Source: an uncultured Clostridia bacterium (GTDB taxonomy: Bacteria; Bacillota; Clostridia; Oscillospirales; Oscillospiraceae). From it: a DNA stretch of 34,754 nt. The position numbers were made by a program, and so were the translations under genes. Where the stretch lies: NCBI GenBank assembly GCA_947169005.1, contig CAMVOG010000001.1:1-34754 (forward strand), in the 5' to 3' direction. Under the pieces are notes generated by a model. That model worked only from the letters and a program-made list of their open reading frames with translations, did not search any database and was not told the DNA's origin. Below, one piece after another: positions 14,696 to 24,559 of the stretch (positions are counted from its first letter, which is position 1; each line of letters starts with the position of its first letter).

Positions 14696-17600
14696 ATGAA
14701 GAATCATCCCATCCGGCGCGCCCTCAGCGTGGTGCTGAGTCTGGTCATCGTGCTTGCGCTGATCCCGGCGATCTCACCGACGGCCTTTGCCAATATGCAT
14801 TATCACGGCCATGAAGTCAACGGCGACAGCGTGACGCTGTACTATTCCTGCAACACCTGCGGCGCGGATTATGAGGTCGACGCGAGCCTCGAGGATTATA
14901 TCAATGACGGCTGGCTGCCGATCATCGAGGCGGACTGCACCGACATTGAGCTGAACACCGACTATTGCCAGATGTGTTTTATGGACCACGTCTGTATGGA
15001 GTGTCTGACGCCCATAGAGGAGTGCGAATCGTTCTGCTACAACTGCCACCAGTGCTGGGACTGTGAGAACGATAATCACTGCAGAAGATGCGGCCAGTGC
15101 ACCAACGAGATGTGCGAGGATTGCCTGGAGGTCGATATCCATCTCTGCGTGGACTGCCACGAGGACTACTCCAAGTGCGAGGGCTGCGGCCGCTGCCTCT
15201 ACGCGCTGATGAAAACGGAGGAGGTCTGCTTCAACGAGCAGATCCGGGATACGCATTGCACGACCTGCGACGAGCCCTGGGTCTGCATCGAATGCGGATA
15301 CTGCTTCTATCATCGCGAGGAGTGGTTCTGCTCAACCTGCGATATGTGCCTGGAATGCGCGCGAGAAGCGGGCATGCACTGCAAAAGCTGCGTCGGCTGT
15401 TTTGACAGCGAGGTGGAGCTCTGCGAGGAAAGCGGAGAGCTCTGCCTGGACTGCTGCGTCGAGGCCGGCAACCACTGCGAGATCTGCGGCGATCACGTCG
15501 ACGAGTGGTGCGAGGGCGGGAAGGACTGCCGCCACTGCGCCGACTGCGCGATGGATCAGGGCTGGATCTGTGAAAGCTGCGGCCAATGCGTCATCTGCAA
15601 CGGCCTGGAAAACTGCGAGGACTGCGGCTACTGCATGGAGTGCTGCCTGGAAAACCGGGCGGACGCCGGCTGCGAATGCCTGGAGTTCTGCCCGGAAAGC
15701 GCGGATTTTGAGAACGAGGAGCATATGTGCGCCCAGTGCATGGCGCATTTCTCCTGCGAAAATGATTTCTGCGAGTTCTGCGGCCTCTGCGAGGATTGCT
15801 GCCGGGATAACGCCGAGGCGGAGGGCTGCGTCTGCGGCCTCTGCGTGGAGGACGGTGAATTCGACCAGCACGTCTGCTCGCAGTGCGGCGAGCCCACCTG
15901 TACCCGCGGCGATTTCTGCGACGTCTGCGGCCTCTGCGCGTCCTGCTGCCTGGAAAATTCCGAGGCGGCGGGCTGCTCCTGCGGCATCTGCGTGGAGAGC
16001 GACGAGTTTGAGGACGCGTTCCACAAGTGCAGCGGCTGCGGGGCGCGCTTTTCCTGCAGCGTGGATTTCTGCGAGAGCTGCGGCCTGTGCGCATACTGCT
16101 GCAAGGACGATCCTGCCGAGGTGCAGTACCACGGCAGCAATACCGAGCCCGGCACGATCTTCCTGCAGCCCTCCGACCGGACGAGGGCCGTTTCCCGCAA
16201 TAACGTCTACGACCGCGCGGAAAACACGGTCTCCTTCCGCGTCCGGGCCTATGATCCCCTGGGCGGCCTGCGGTATCAGTGGTACTATACGGTGGACGGC
16301 GGCGAGCCGGTGAAATTAGTGAACGCCGGTCATACCATCGAAGCATACGGCGAAACGCTCGTCCTTGTGGGTGGCGCGGAGACGGATACCCTGACCGTCG
16401 CCGTTCCCTGCGACGCCTGCCACAGGGAGTACCGTTATTTCTGCGTCGTTTCGGACGGCGGCGGAACGGTGCTCTCCACCTCCGAGGGCGCGCGGCTCTA
16501 TGGCAGGCACAGCTTCGCCTGGCAGCGCCTTGACGACGAGTACCATCAGCAGATCTGCGTGGGCGAGGGCTGCGGCGAGACCGAAGGCGGCATGAAGAAG
16601 GCCCACGAGATCGGCCCCTGGAGATTCGTGAGCTATGCCACCGCCACCCAGGGCGCCAGAATGGCGCGGAGCTGCAGCGTCTGCGGCAGCGTCTGCGAGA
16701 GCACGGTCACGGAGCCCCTCGGCGCCGACCACACGGCCCACGATTACGTCTATACCCCGGTGATCGGCACGAACGCCGACGGCGATCCCGTCTCTCACGC
16801 CCACGTCAGACTCTGCCGCTGCGGCAGACAGGACGGCGGAGAAGAAGCCCACGTCTGGGGTATGTGGATCGTCACCCAGCCCGCCACGGAGAACAAAAAG
16901 GGCTCCAAATACCACGACTGCCTGCTCTGCCATTACCGGGAGACGGTAGAGATCCCGCGCCAGACCCACGAGCACCTCTGGAACCTCCACGACTATGAGG
17001 CGGAGTTCTATCGCGGCGGATACAGCAGCAAATCCCACTTCCAGTACTGCGGCGACCCGGACTGCAACGCCGTCGCCTTCGTGGAGCCCCACGTCTATTC
17101 GAGCTGGAGCTGGCAGACGGAGACCGGCACGCCCAACCTGGGCCTGAAGGACGCGACGATCAAGCGGACCTGCGAGATCTGCGGCTACGTGCAGGAAAAG
17201 ATCATCCACAAGGATTATCGCCCGCTCTGCTTCCAGAACGCCAACCTCACCGCCGTTTCCGCCGACAACCGCTGGAGCAGCAATAAGTATACCCGCAGCG
17301 TCACGGCGGCCCCGCCTCCGGGCTACTATTTTACCTACTGGGAAAACGTGGGGCAGGGCCCCATCAAGTTTGAGGAATACCATGAGGAGGTCCCCTATCT
17401 GGGCACCGTCTGGAAGACCTATACCAAGACTGACGAGACCATCGTGATCTCTCTGGATAACTTTGACGCGGACGGAAACTACCTCCCGCTGGAAACCATC
17501 TACGAGCTGCGCGCCAACGTGGAGCGCTATGACAACAACGTCATCCTGTACGATACGAATCGCAGCCCGGTCTATACCCTGACCCCGGAGGAGGATATGG

Positions 17601-20600
17601 CGGACAACGGGCTCTTCGGCGCCCCGGCCGTGAAGGACGAGGCCAGTCTCATGGGCGCGGACCACGGCGTGATCTGGTATGAGTCCCAGACGGAGGACGA
17701 ATACGGCTACCGCACCGTGACCCTGCATCTGAACGGTTATGACGGCGGCGCCATCGAGCTGGAGGACACGGGGCTGCCCTGCAATCTCCACATCATCGTG
17801 GACGGGGATTCCGATATCACCACCACCGGGCAGCAGGGCATTCTGGGCTGCCTGACGGGCGGCGACGTGACCGTTTCCTCCCCCAACGGCTCAGAGCTGC
17901 GCATCAACGTGCGCAGCGGCAAGGAGGACTGCTACGGCATCCGCACGGGCCGCGCGAGACAGTACCACAGCGACAAGCTCACCCTCTGCGGCAGCGTCAG
18001 CGTGCAGATCAACGTGACCAACACCTTCGGCAGCTCCCTGGGCGCGGCCTACGGGCTCTACTCCAACTCCTGGGTGGCGCTGGAGGAGGACGCCTCGGCG
18101 GAGATCACCGTCGGCAGCTACGCCTACGACGTGGCCTATGACGGGCAGGTGCTCGTTTCGGCGGCGGCCATCCACGCGGACAAGGAGCTGCAGCTCAACA
18201 CCACCGGGCATCTCTTTATCGACGCCTCCAACGTGGACGTTGCCAACGGGCGGAAGGGCCTGGGGATCGACGCCAAGAACACCCTGATCGACAACGTGGG
18301 CCAGATGGAGATCACCTATCCCGCAAACACCCGGAATGCCTATAATCACGCGCCGACCTATGACCCGCAGCGCTTCATATTCCTCGCCTCCGACGACGGC
18401 ATGAGGCGCTTCGTCAAAAACGGCGTCGCCGTGTCCGTTCACCCGGTCAGGCATCTGCTGGTCGAGCCGGGTTATCCCGTGCACTTCGATGTGGCTGAGG
18501 GCGGGACGCTGAACGTGGAGAGCGTTTATCAGAATGCCGCCGGGGACTATCTGGTGCGGCCCGGGGACAGCCTTGTTTTCTACACGGCCCCGGCGCCGGG
18601 ACGCTGCAACGAGACCGTGCTCGTGGACGGGAGCTTCGTCAAGCCCGGCGCCTCCGACGACGGCGTGCGGACGAAATACGTGCTGGAAGCGGTGAACGGC
18701 CCCCACACGGTGAAGGTGGGCAATGGGGTGCTCTTTGTGCCCTTCGCCTCCCAGCCGAAGCTGTCCCAGACGGACGTGTTCTTCGGCAGTGAGGCTTATC
18801 TCACCTACCGCATGAACGACGTACTGCAGGCGCTGAAGAGCCATGAACAGTTCGGCGGCAGCGCCTCGGCCGACCCGAAGTTTGCCGTACAGGGGCAGAG
18901 CGGCAGCTACAGCGGCGGCAAACCGCTCAGCGGCAGCCAGACCATCAACCGGGTATTCCTGCAATACAAAAACGAGCTCAGCGGCGAGTTTGAAAACACC
19001 GGCGTCAGCTTCACGCCCACGATCCTCGGCAGCGTCAGCTTCACCGACGAAAAGAACGCCGCGGCGCTGAAAACCGTCCGCTATCGCCTGATGGTGCTGT
19101 ATGACGGCATGGAGTACACCTCCGACGAGTTTACCGTCCACTGGACGGACGACCCTAACGACGCGCCGGAGAAGATGACCGCGGCGGTGGAGCTCTACAT
19201 AAAGAACGGCAAATTTGCAAACGGTGCGAGCTGCTATGACGGCGGCGCCTGGGTGCGGCTGGACAGTAAAACCGACGTGCTGGTTTACGACGTTTCGGGC
19301 AGCGAATGGTTCGGCCGCGCCATGTCCGGATCGGACTACGCCCGAAACAGAAAAACGGGCGACCTGATCCTCTTCGCGGAGTTCGATTACCACACCGGCG
19401 TTCTCACGCTCTTCGGCGATCATTACTACGTCGATTTTGACGGCGACGGTGAAGAGGAGTGGTACGACCTCGGCGGAGAGATCGCGGCGATCCGCGTGCC
19501 GGAGGAGGACGCCGCGGGAACGCTCGTCATCAACGTGCAGGACGACACCTGGATAGAGGGCGATTACGACGCCTTCGGCTGGGACGCCTGGAACTACGGC
19601 GACGGCAGCCTCGTCCGCGGGCAGCAGCTCTACGCCCAGACCGACCTGATCGTCAATGAAAACGGCGGCGTCCGCGTCACGTCGAAGAGCGGCGCGGTGC
19701 TCGACCTGGACCGCTGCGGCAGCATGCTCCACGAATCGGAAGCGAGGGAATACGCCGGCATCCGCGCCTCCGGTGATATCAGCATAGAGGGCGACGTGAG
19801 CGTGCAGATCGGCATCGGCCTCAACAGCCTCTCCGTCTGGTGGAACAACTACGGCGCGGACCGCTATGGCCTTGTAAGCGAGGGCGCGGTCACCGTCCGG
19901 GACACCGCTTATCTGCGGGTCCGCTTCACAGCGCCCGAGGGCAGGCACATGATCGGCGCCGCCACGGGCATCCACGCGGCGGAGATCATGCTTACGGGCG
20001 ATTCCGTGACGGAGCTGGACTGCAGCTCCGACAGCGTCCACGATAACGTTACCTGTTACGTCCTCTCCACGGAGGCTCTCAGCGTTATGGAGAGCGCCGG
20101 GCTCACGGTTACGGCGCAGGGCGATATCCCCATCCCCATCTGGGTGGATGGCGATATCCTCCTCGCCACCGACGACACCGTGACCGTAAACGCTCTGGGC
20201 AGCGGCGAGGCCACGAACTGCTTTGAGTACGCGGGCGAAATGCACATCATGGCGCCCACGGCCCTCAAGGCCGCCTACCGGGACGGCACGGAGGACGCCG
20301 GCCTCGTGTATTACCTTGAGCCCGTCCTGGACGGCGACTTCGTCATCTATCACAGAGCGGGCAGCGAAACGGAGAACGGGCTTGCCTCGGAGCAGTACTA
20401 TCCCGGCGTTCCCTACGCCGTCACAGTGAATACCGACCCCGGCGTGGACACCAACAACGAATACACCGGCTACGAGGAGAAGTACCCCTCCCACAGCGTG
20501 ACGGTAGAGCGCGGGGGCGCTGCCCTCTACACCCGGACGGGTACGCCGGAGAGCCTCGACGTCTGCGCGGGCGACCGGGTGACCTACACCGCGGCGGAGC

Positions 20601-23521
20601 CCATCACCGGTTATGCCTTCGGCGGCTGGGCGCTCACGTCGAACCTGACGCCCGAGGAGCTGGTGATCGAGGGCCGCTCGATCTCCTTCACCATGCCGGA
20701 TCGGGACGTTTCCCTCCACGCGGTCTATACCTGCGAGGCCTTCAGCGCCGAGCCGCCGCTCTTCGTCTTTACGGACAGCGACGCCACCGAGGGGCTCCTT
20801 TACTGGCGGGTCGATACCGAAATCCCGTCGGTCCAAGCCGTGGTGCTGGAATATCTCACGGAAAACGAGAACGGCGAGAGCCAATGGACCCCCCTCTACC
20901 GCTACGAGGACGGCGCCTGGCAGGGCTGGGATATGAAGGAGGACATGCAGACCTGTACGAACGGCACGACCGGCGAGCGCTACTACGCGGGGGTCTCGCG
21001 CATCGGCCGCGCCGGGGTGAGCGCGCTTCCAAGGACCGTGAACACGGACGTATCCACGACCTACCGCCTCTATTTCTGGGGCAACGTGGAATATTACAGC
21101 CAACCCTTTACCATCGACCCGAAAAACGGCGTCCACGTTCTTCTCTCGCAGGACGCCGCGTCTCCCGACCTCGTGATCCCCGCGGATTACGTCGGGACGG
21201 AATATACCGTCGATCTGTCAAGATACCTCTACGCGGATTACGGCAGCATGAGCTATTCGGTAACTCTCGGCGACCTCTTCGGCCCGCTGGACGGCGGCGT
21301 GTGCGAGGCGAGCGTATTTGAAAACGGGATGCTGCGCTTCGTCCGCAACGGTGCGCATGGGCCCATCTACGGCATAGAGGGCTCCGCCTGCGTCACCGCG
21401 ACGGACGGGAAGAGCGGCAGGTCCTTCCGCATCCCCTTCGATTTCGGCGATATCTACGACGCCGAGGTCTATCCGCTGATCGTTTCCGGCAGGAAGGTCA
21501 GCTCCCACAACAAGGACGACGTCCTTGGGGACGGCACGGTCTCCTATGACCCGGAGACCAAGACCCTTACGCTGGAAAACGCCGCGCTGGACGAGCTCTA
21601 TCCAATGCCCTCCGACGGCGGGCTGCCCGGCGCGGCCTACGCGGTCGTGGCCGCGCGGGATCTGACCGTCCGTCTGATCGGCGAGAACGTCATTTCCGCC
21701 GACGCCAGCTCCTACTGCCACGGCCGGGCCGACCACAGCTTCAACGGCCCCATCGTCGGCATCGGCAACGCGATCAACGAGGCCTGGCGGCCCTCTCTGA
21801 CGGAGGAGGACAGCTTCGCCATCACCTTTGAGGGCCCCGGCTCGCTCTCGATCCGGGTCGGCGGGGATTCCGGCGCCGCGATCCACGCCATCGGTGACGT
21901 GACCGTGAACGGCGCGGAGCTGACGCTGCGCGCCGGCTACAGCGGCCTCACTTCGGAGAACGGTTCCTTTATCATGAACGCCGGAACGGTGGATATCGAT
22001 ACCGCGCAGATGAGCTGCGTCGAGCTCTCCGGCAGCACGGCCCGCTTCACGGTGAACGGCGGCACGCTGCGGCTGAACGGCGGCACGGACAGCTATGCGG
22101 TATCCATGAGCGCCACTGACTATCAGAACGCGGAGTATTTCCAGCTCTATGACGGCGAGCTGCTCCTGCAGACCAAATCGGCAGCCTGGGACCTGAGTAG
22201 CCGCGATATGTACTACACCGATTGGATGTACAAGGCCCTGGACGCGGAGGGGAACGACGCCCACGACGCCGTGGAGGCGCCCGCCACGATCCGGACGCTG
22301 GATTATCTGAAATTCATCCGGATCTACCCCATCTGGGTCAACGGCGAGCAGTTCACCTCGGAGCATCTGACCGTTGCCTGCGGCTACGGCAGCGCCGTCT
22401 ATGAGCCGACAACGAACACGGTCGCGCTCAACAGCGCGAAGATCACCAGAGGCGTCGCCTATTGGTGGGGCGGCGAGATGGCCTCGGGCATCTATGCCCA
22501 GCAGCCTGTCAAGCTCAGTCTCTCCGGCTTCAGCACGATCGACCTGTCCTCCAGGACCTATCTGGACCGGAACGGCCGACCCTATGAGCTTCTGGATGAA
22601 GAGACGGAGAACGGCCGGAAGCTGTATGGCCTGTACGTTGACAACGTCTATGAGGCCGCGGACCCCGTCCTTGACCTTTGCGGGGCGGGAAGCCTCACGG
22701 TCAAGGGCGTGCAGACCGGCATCGAAACCAACGCCGTGCCGATCTCCGTGAACGGCCCCAGGCTGAACATTGCGGGCTGTGAGGGCGGCATCAGCGCCGA
22801 TATGACGGTGAACGCCGGCGCACTCACGATCGCGGCCTCGGCCTACGGCATTTACGGAACGTTGGATACGGCTCAGTATGGGCCTCTCTACGCCTACGGC
22901 GGCGCGACGCGGGACGAGAGCGTTCTGCTCGAGCTGGAGGAAACCGGGGCGGCGACGGATCGGGGCTGGGGCTATAGCTTCCCGTATTTCAGACTCGGCG
23001 GCTCTGAATGGAGCGTCGCCGGGGCGCAGGTAAGCGGCACGGCGGCGAGCTGGAACGACGTGGACGACGCGGTGTATCTGCTCTGCTCCTCCGCCGTTTC
23101 CGAGGCGGATATCCGGGCCGCGTGGGAAAACGGCAGCTACGCGGCGCTCCCGGGCGCCGCAGTCCCCGCGGAGAAGGGCGGGATCAGCGCCGCCGCCGTG
23201 GACGGCAGGGCGATGTACGCCCAGAACTTCTCCTTCTCCGGCGTGGCGGAGGGCGACTATAAGCTGGCCGTCTGCAAGCCGGACCATTATCCCCTGATCA
23301 CGGCGGTGACCGTTGCCGGTGATACGGCGCTGGGAACGCTGCGGCTCACGCTGCGCGGCGACGTGAACGAGGACGGACAGGCAGACCTTGCAGACGTCCG
23401 CCTGCTCTTCCACGCCGCCTCCGGCGCAGAGACGGCATCCGGCCCGGCGGCAGACGAGAACGGGGACGGCCGCGTGAACAACCGGGATGCGATTCTTCTT
23501 TTCCGCCGGATCGTATCATAA
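14696..23521 (+). CDS. Giant secreted Cys-rich multidomain protein with C-terminal dockerin
   Basis: 2,941 residues. A signal peptide (MKNHPIRRALSVVL... to AFA, cleavage near 32) precedes a domain at 52-469 with about 87 cysteines in CxxC and CxxCxxC patterns, including three 11-Cys repeats. Then come an Ig-like domain (485-600), H-x-W / C-x-x-C modules (605-840), and three long stretches resembling parallel beta-helix or carbohydrate-binding domains (about 1000-1250, 1490-1810, 2259-2780) with phrases such as YPLIVSGRKVSS, DGTVSYDPETKTLTLENA and YPIWVNGEQFTS. An InlB-like B-repeat lies at 1930-2012 (YAFGGWALTS...FTMPDRDVSLHAVY). The last 55 residues are a dockerin. No LPXTG or SLH anchor is seen, so attachment could be through a cohesin. 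Start: ATG at 14696, 6 bases after GGAGGT. It is probably a surface or matrix protein; no enzyme domain was recognised. Confidence 0.88.
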   Translation: MKNHPIRRALSVVLSLVIVLALIPAISPTAFANMHYHGHEVNGDSVTLYYSCNTCGADYEVDASLEDYINDGWLPIIEADCTDIELNTDYCQMCFMDHVCMECLTPIEECESFCYNCHQCWDCENDNHCRRCGQCTNEMCEDCLEVDIHLCVDCHEDYSKCEGCGRCLYALMKTEEVCFNEQIRDTHCTTCDEPWVCIECGYCFYHREEWFCSTCDMCLECAREAGMHCKSCVGCFDSEVELCEESGELCLDCCVEAGNHCEICGDHVDEWCEGGKDCRHCADCAMDQGWICESCGQCVICNGLENCEDCGYCMECCLENRADAGCECLEFCPESADFENEEHMCAQCMAHFSCENDFCEFCGLCEDCCRDNAEAEGCVCGLCVEDGEFDQHVCSQCGEPTCTRGDFCDVCGLCASCCLENSEAAGCSCGICVESDEFEDAFHKCSGCGARFSCSVDFCESCGLCAYCCKDDPAEVQYHGSNTEPGTIFLQPSDRTRAVSRNNVYDRAENTVSFRVRAYDPLGGLRYQWYYTVDGGEPVKLVNAGHTIEAYGETLVLVGGAETDTLTVAVPCDACHREYRYFCVVSDGGGTVLSTSEGARLYGRHSFAWQRLDDEYHQQICVGEGCGETEGGMKKAHEIGPWRFVSYATATQGARMARSCSVCGSVCESTVTEPLGADHTAHDYVYTPVIGTNADGDPVSHAHVRLCRCGRQDGGEEAHVWGMWIVTQPATENKKGSKYHDCLLCHYRETVEIPRQTHEHLWNLHDYEAEFYRGGYSSKSHFQYCGDPDCNAVAFVEPHVYSSWSWQTETGTPNLGLKDATIKRTCEICGYVQEKIIHKDYRPLCFQNANLTAVSADNRWSSNKYTRSVTAAPPPGYYFTYWENVGQGPIKFEEYHEEVPYLGTVWKTYTKTDETIVISLDNFDADGNYLPLETIYELRANVERYDNNVILYDTNRSPVYTLTPEEDMADNGLFGAPAVKDEASLMGADHGVIWYESQTEDEYGYRTVTLHLNGYDGGAIELEDTGLPCNLHIIVDGDSDITTTGQQGILGCLTGGDVTVSSPNGSELRINVRSGKEDCYGIRTGRARQYHSDKLTLCGSVSVQINVTNTFGSSLGAAYGLYSNSWVALEEDASAEITVGSYAYDVAYDGQVLVSAAAIHADKELQLNTTGHLFIDASNVDVANGRKGLGIDAKNTLIDNVGQMEITYPANTRNAYNHAPTYDPQRFIFLASDDGMRRFVKNGVAVSVHPVRHLLVEPGYPVHFDVAEGGTLNVESVYQNAAGDYLVRPGDSLVFYTAPAPGRCNETVLVDGSFVKPGASDDGVRTKYVLEAVNGPHTVKVGNGVLFVPFASQPKLSQTDVFFGSEAYLTYRMNDVLQALKSHEQFGGSASADPKFAVQGQSGSYSGGKPLSGSQTINRVFLQYKNELSGEFENTGVSFTPTILGSVSFTDEKNAAALKTVRYRLMVLYDGMEYTSDEFTVHWTDDPNDAPEKMTAAVELYIKNGKFANGASCYDGGAWVRLDSKTDVLVYDVSGSEWFGRAMSGSDYARNRKTGDLILFAEFDYHTGVLTLFGDHYYVDFDGDGEEEWYDLGGEIAAIRVPEEDAAGTLVINVQDDTWIEGDYDAFGWDAWNYGDGSLVRGQQLYAQTDLIVNENGGVRVTSKSGAVLDLDRCGSMLHESEAREYAGIRASGDISIEGDVSVQIGIGLNSLSVWWNNYGADRYGLVSEGAVTVRDTAYLRVRFTAPEGRHMIGAATGIHAAEIMLTGDSVTELDCSSDSVHDNVTCYVLSTEALSVMESAGLTVTAQGDIPIPIWVDGDILLATDDTVTVNALGSGEATNCFEYAGEMHIMAPTALKAAYRDGTEDAGLVYYLEPVLDGDFVIYHRAGSETENGLASEQYYPGVPYAVTVNTDPGVDTNNEYTGYEEKYPSHSVTVERGGAALYTRTGTPESLDVCAGDRVTYTAAEPITGYAFGGWALTSNLTPEELVIEGRSISFTMPDRDVSLHAVYTCEAFSAEPPLFVFTDSDATEGLLYWRVDTEIPSVQAVVLEYLTENENGESQWTPLYRYEDGAWQGWDMKEDMQTCTNGTTGERYYAGVSRIGRAGVSALPRTVNTDVSTTYRLYFWGNVEYYSQPFTIDPKNGVHVLLSQDAASPDLVIPADYVGTEYTVDLSRYLYADYGSMSYSVTLGDLFGPLDGGVCEASVFENGMLRFVRNGAHGPIYGIEGSACVTATDGKSGRSFRIPFDFGDIYDAEVYPLIVSGRKVSSHNKDDVLGDGTVSYDPETKTLTLENAALDELYPMPSDGGLPGAAYAVVAARDLTVRLIGENVISADASSYCHGRADHSFNGPIVGIGNAINEAWRPSLTEEDSFAITFEGPGSLSIRVGGDSGAAIHAIGDVTVNGAELTLRAGYSGLTSENGSFIMNAGTVDIDTAQMSCVELSGSTARFTVNGGTLRLNGGTDSYAVSMSATDYQNAEYFQLYDGELLLQTKSAAWDLSSRDMYYTDWMYKALDAEGNDAHDAVEAPATIRTLDYLKFIRIYPIWVNGEQFTSEHLTVACGYGSAVYEPTTNTVALNSAKITRGVAYWWGGEMASGIYAQQPVKLSLSGFSTIDLSSRTYLDRNGRPYELLDEETENGRKLYGLYVDNVYEAADPVLDLCGAGSLTVKGVQTGIETNAVPISVNGPRLNIAGCEGGISADMTVNAGALTIAASAYGIYGTLDTAQYGPLYAYGGATRDESVLLELEETGAATDRGWGYSFPYFRLGGSEWSVAGAQVSGTAASWNDVDDAVYLLCSSAVSEADIRAAWENGSYAALPGAAVPAEKGGISAAAVDGRAMYAQNFSFSGVAEGDYKLAVCKPDHYPLITAVTVAGDTALGTLRLTLRGDVNEDGQADLADVRLLFHAASGAETASGPAADENGDGRVNNRDAILLFRRIVS
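15668..16123 (+). repeat. Three tandem 11-cysteine repeats in the giant protein
   Basis: Units at 15668-15823, 15824-15970 and 15971-16123 encode 52, 49 and 51 residues. Each reads G-C-x-C-x(2-3)-C, an acidic linker, C-x-x-C, then F-C-x-x-C-G-L-C-x-x-C-C. All 11 cysteines align across units. A partial fourth unit (CEDCGYCMECCLENRADA) precedes them. Confidence 0.85.
23354..23518 (+). other. Type I dockerin-like domain (C-terminus of the giant protein)
   Basis: Two calcium-loop/helix units: GDVNEDGQADLADVRLLF and DENGDGRVNNRDAILLFRRI. The D-x-N-x-D-G-x-x-(D/N)-x-x-D spacing is the dockerin loop, followed by a helix with paired hydrophobics. Dockerins bind cohesin modules; none is visible in the window. 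Confidence 0.85.
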
Positions 23522-23599
23522 TGCTTATGCCTGTTTGCGGAGACTGCCCAAAGCGCACCGGACTCAATACGCGGCGCACTGTATCAAAGCATAGTTTCT

Positions 23600-23672
23600 T
23601 TTCCAGCATGAACGGCGTGGGCCGGTAGTCCTTCAGCTTGGGATAGTTCGCCGGTCGCTTTTCCCGCGCCAT
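23600..23672 (-). pseudogene. Terminase large-subunit N-terminal fragment (prophage relic)
   Basis: The frame from ATG at 23672 reads MAREKRPANYPKLKDYRPTP then FMLEK, resembling the N-terminus of phage TerL proteins that follow a P27-type small subunit. After about 25 residues the expected sequence is lost; the frame runs on, without similarity, into the antisense of the giant gene. ATPase and nuclease motifs are therefore missing. The ATG overlaps the TAA of the small-subunit fragment, as in intact phage operons. Confidence 0.55.
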
Positions 23673-23818
23673 TAGGCGTCACCTCCCAGCAGGGCCTCCA
23701 TCTCATCCTCGCTGTCCCTGCCAGTGGTATCCGCCACGATGCGGGAGCGGGACGCAGGCGTCAGGCCGAACTGCTCGGCAACGGTGACCGGCAGCACCTT
23801 CAGTTCAGCGGTCTTCAT
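23672..23818 (-). pseudogene. Terminase small-subunit (P27-like) C-terminal fragment
   Basis: A 48-residue frame contains EQFGLTPASRSRIVADTTGR and ends EMEALLGGDA, the type of C-terminus seen in P27-family TerS proteins. The N-terminal DNA-binding part is absent. The ATG has a good AAGGAGGA site, but this belongs to the overlap with the DUF3310 gene, so the short frame may be a deletion fusion that still translates. Confidence 0.5.
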
Positions 23819-24035
23819 TGGTATCCTCCTTCTGCAGGTTGGCGATATGCCGGTTGATGTACCACACGGCCTTCTGCAAATCCTCCACAGTCTTTGCAGG
23901 GTCTTTCTTCCCGGCGCGGGAAATATACTTCACGGCGTTGCCGAGGTGGTATCCGAGGCGCTTGTCCTCGATGTAGTCGATGACCTCAATGGCTCCGTCC
24001 GTGTAATGAGCGGGATGGTTAATCGGGTCGTTCAT
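23805..24035 (-). CDS. DUF3310 phage protein
   Basis: 76 residues, matching DUF3310: INHPAHYTDGAIEVIDYIED, GYHLGNAVKYISRAGKKD, TVEDLQKAVWYINRHI. The family is found mainly in phages and is sometimes labelled a nucleotide-kinase-like protein, but its role is unknown. Its start overlaps the end of the zinc-ribbon gene upstream, and its end overlaps the terminase fragment, so it lies in a tight phage-style operon. It appears intact. Confidence 0.88.
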   Translation of the reverse strand: MNDPINHPAHYTDGAIEVIDYIEDKRLGYHLGNAVKYISRAGKKDPAKTVEDLQKAVWYINRHIANLQKEDTNEDR

Positions 24036-24231
24036 TCAGTCTTACCTCCGTCTCCCAGTTGGGGTGCCGCGTCCGACGCTTGTGAAAGGCCCAGCGGCAT
24101 TGGTCCGAACAGAACTTCTTCGGTCTGCCGTTCGTGTTTGAAATGATTGCCGTGCCGCAGTACGGGCAGAAGCGTTTCGCGCAGCCTGCGATAAATTCGC
24201 TCAGATCCGGCGATTCATATTCAACCTGCAT
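24019..24231 (-). CDS. Phage-associated zinc-finger protein
   Basis: 70 residues. FCPYCGTAII and RPKKFCSDQCRWAFHKRR form a C2C2 zinc finger like those encoded next to DUF3310 genes in clostridial prophages. Function unknown; probably nucleic-acid binding. The ATG at 24231 follows AAGGAGGA at 6 bases and is preferred to the upstream in-frame start at 24249. It overlaps the DUF3310 start by 17 bases. Confidence 0.8.
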   Translation of the reverse strand: MQVEYESPDLSEFIAGCAKRFCPYCGTAIISNTNGRPKKFCSDQCRWAFHKRRTRHPNWETEVRLNERPD

Positions 24232-24559
24232 AGCCGTCCTCCTTGGCACGAAACTATCTACGGCCTCCGGGGTTGACCCGTCAAGAATCGTGTGTTATTG
24301 TTGTATCAATGATTTACACGAAGCCGAGAGAACATGGGCCAGTGTAAACCAGACTCCTCCCGCAGATGATAGCTTCCGCAACACCTTGCCCGCAGCGTTT
24401 TGTTCCGATTGCTACGAGCCACGGGCCTAAATATGACTCTCGGTAGTCGGCCACCGTAGATTGCGGGGTTATTCATAAGGCTTGGTCATAGCTTGCCGGT
24501 TTCGGCTGAGCTGCTGAAACAGCCGATATGAGAACCGTCTGCGGAGAAAGGAGATAGTC
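24232..24559. other. Gene-free stretch inside the prophage relic
   Basis: About 330 bases without a convincing reading frame. It contains a short hairpin (TCGGCTG...CAGCCGA, about 24508-24532) and, at its right end, GAAAGGAGAT, the ribosome-binding site of the small gene at 24560. No clear promoter or RNA gene was recognised. Confidence 0.5.

Noticed and set aside
17891..21136. Long minus-strand frame (1,081 codons) inside the giant Cys-rich gene
   Set aside because: Antisense shadow produced by high GC at third positions; the sense strand carries a signal peptide, ordered domains and a dockerin.
23346..23599. Full 108-codon minus-strand gene reaching into the giant gene
   Set aside because: Only its first 25 or so residues resemble TerL; the rest is antisense to the dockerin coding sequence.
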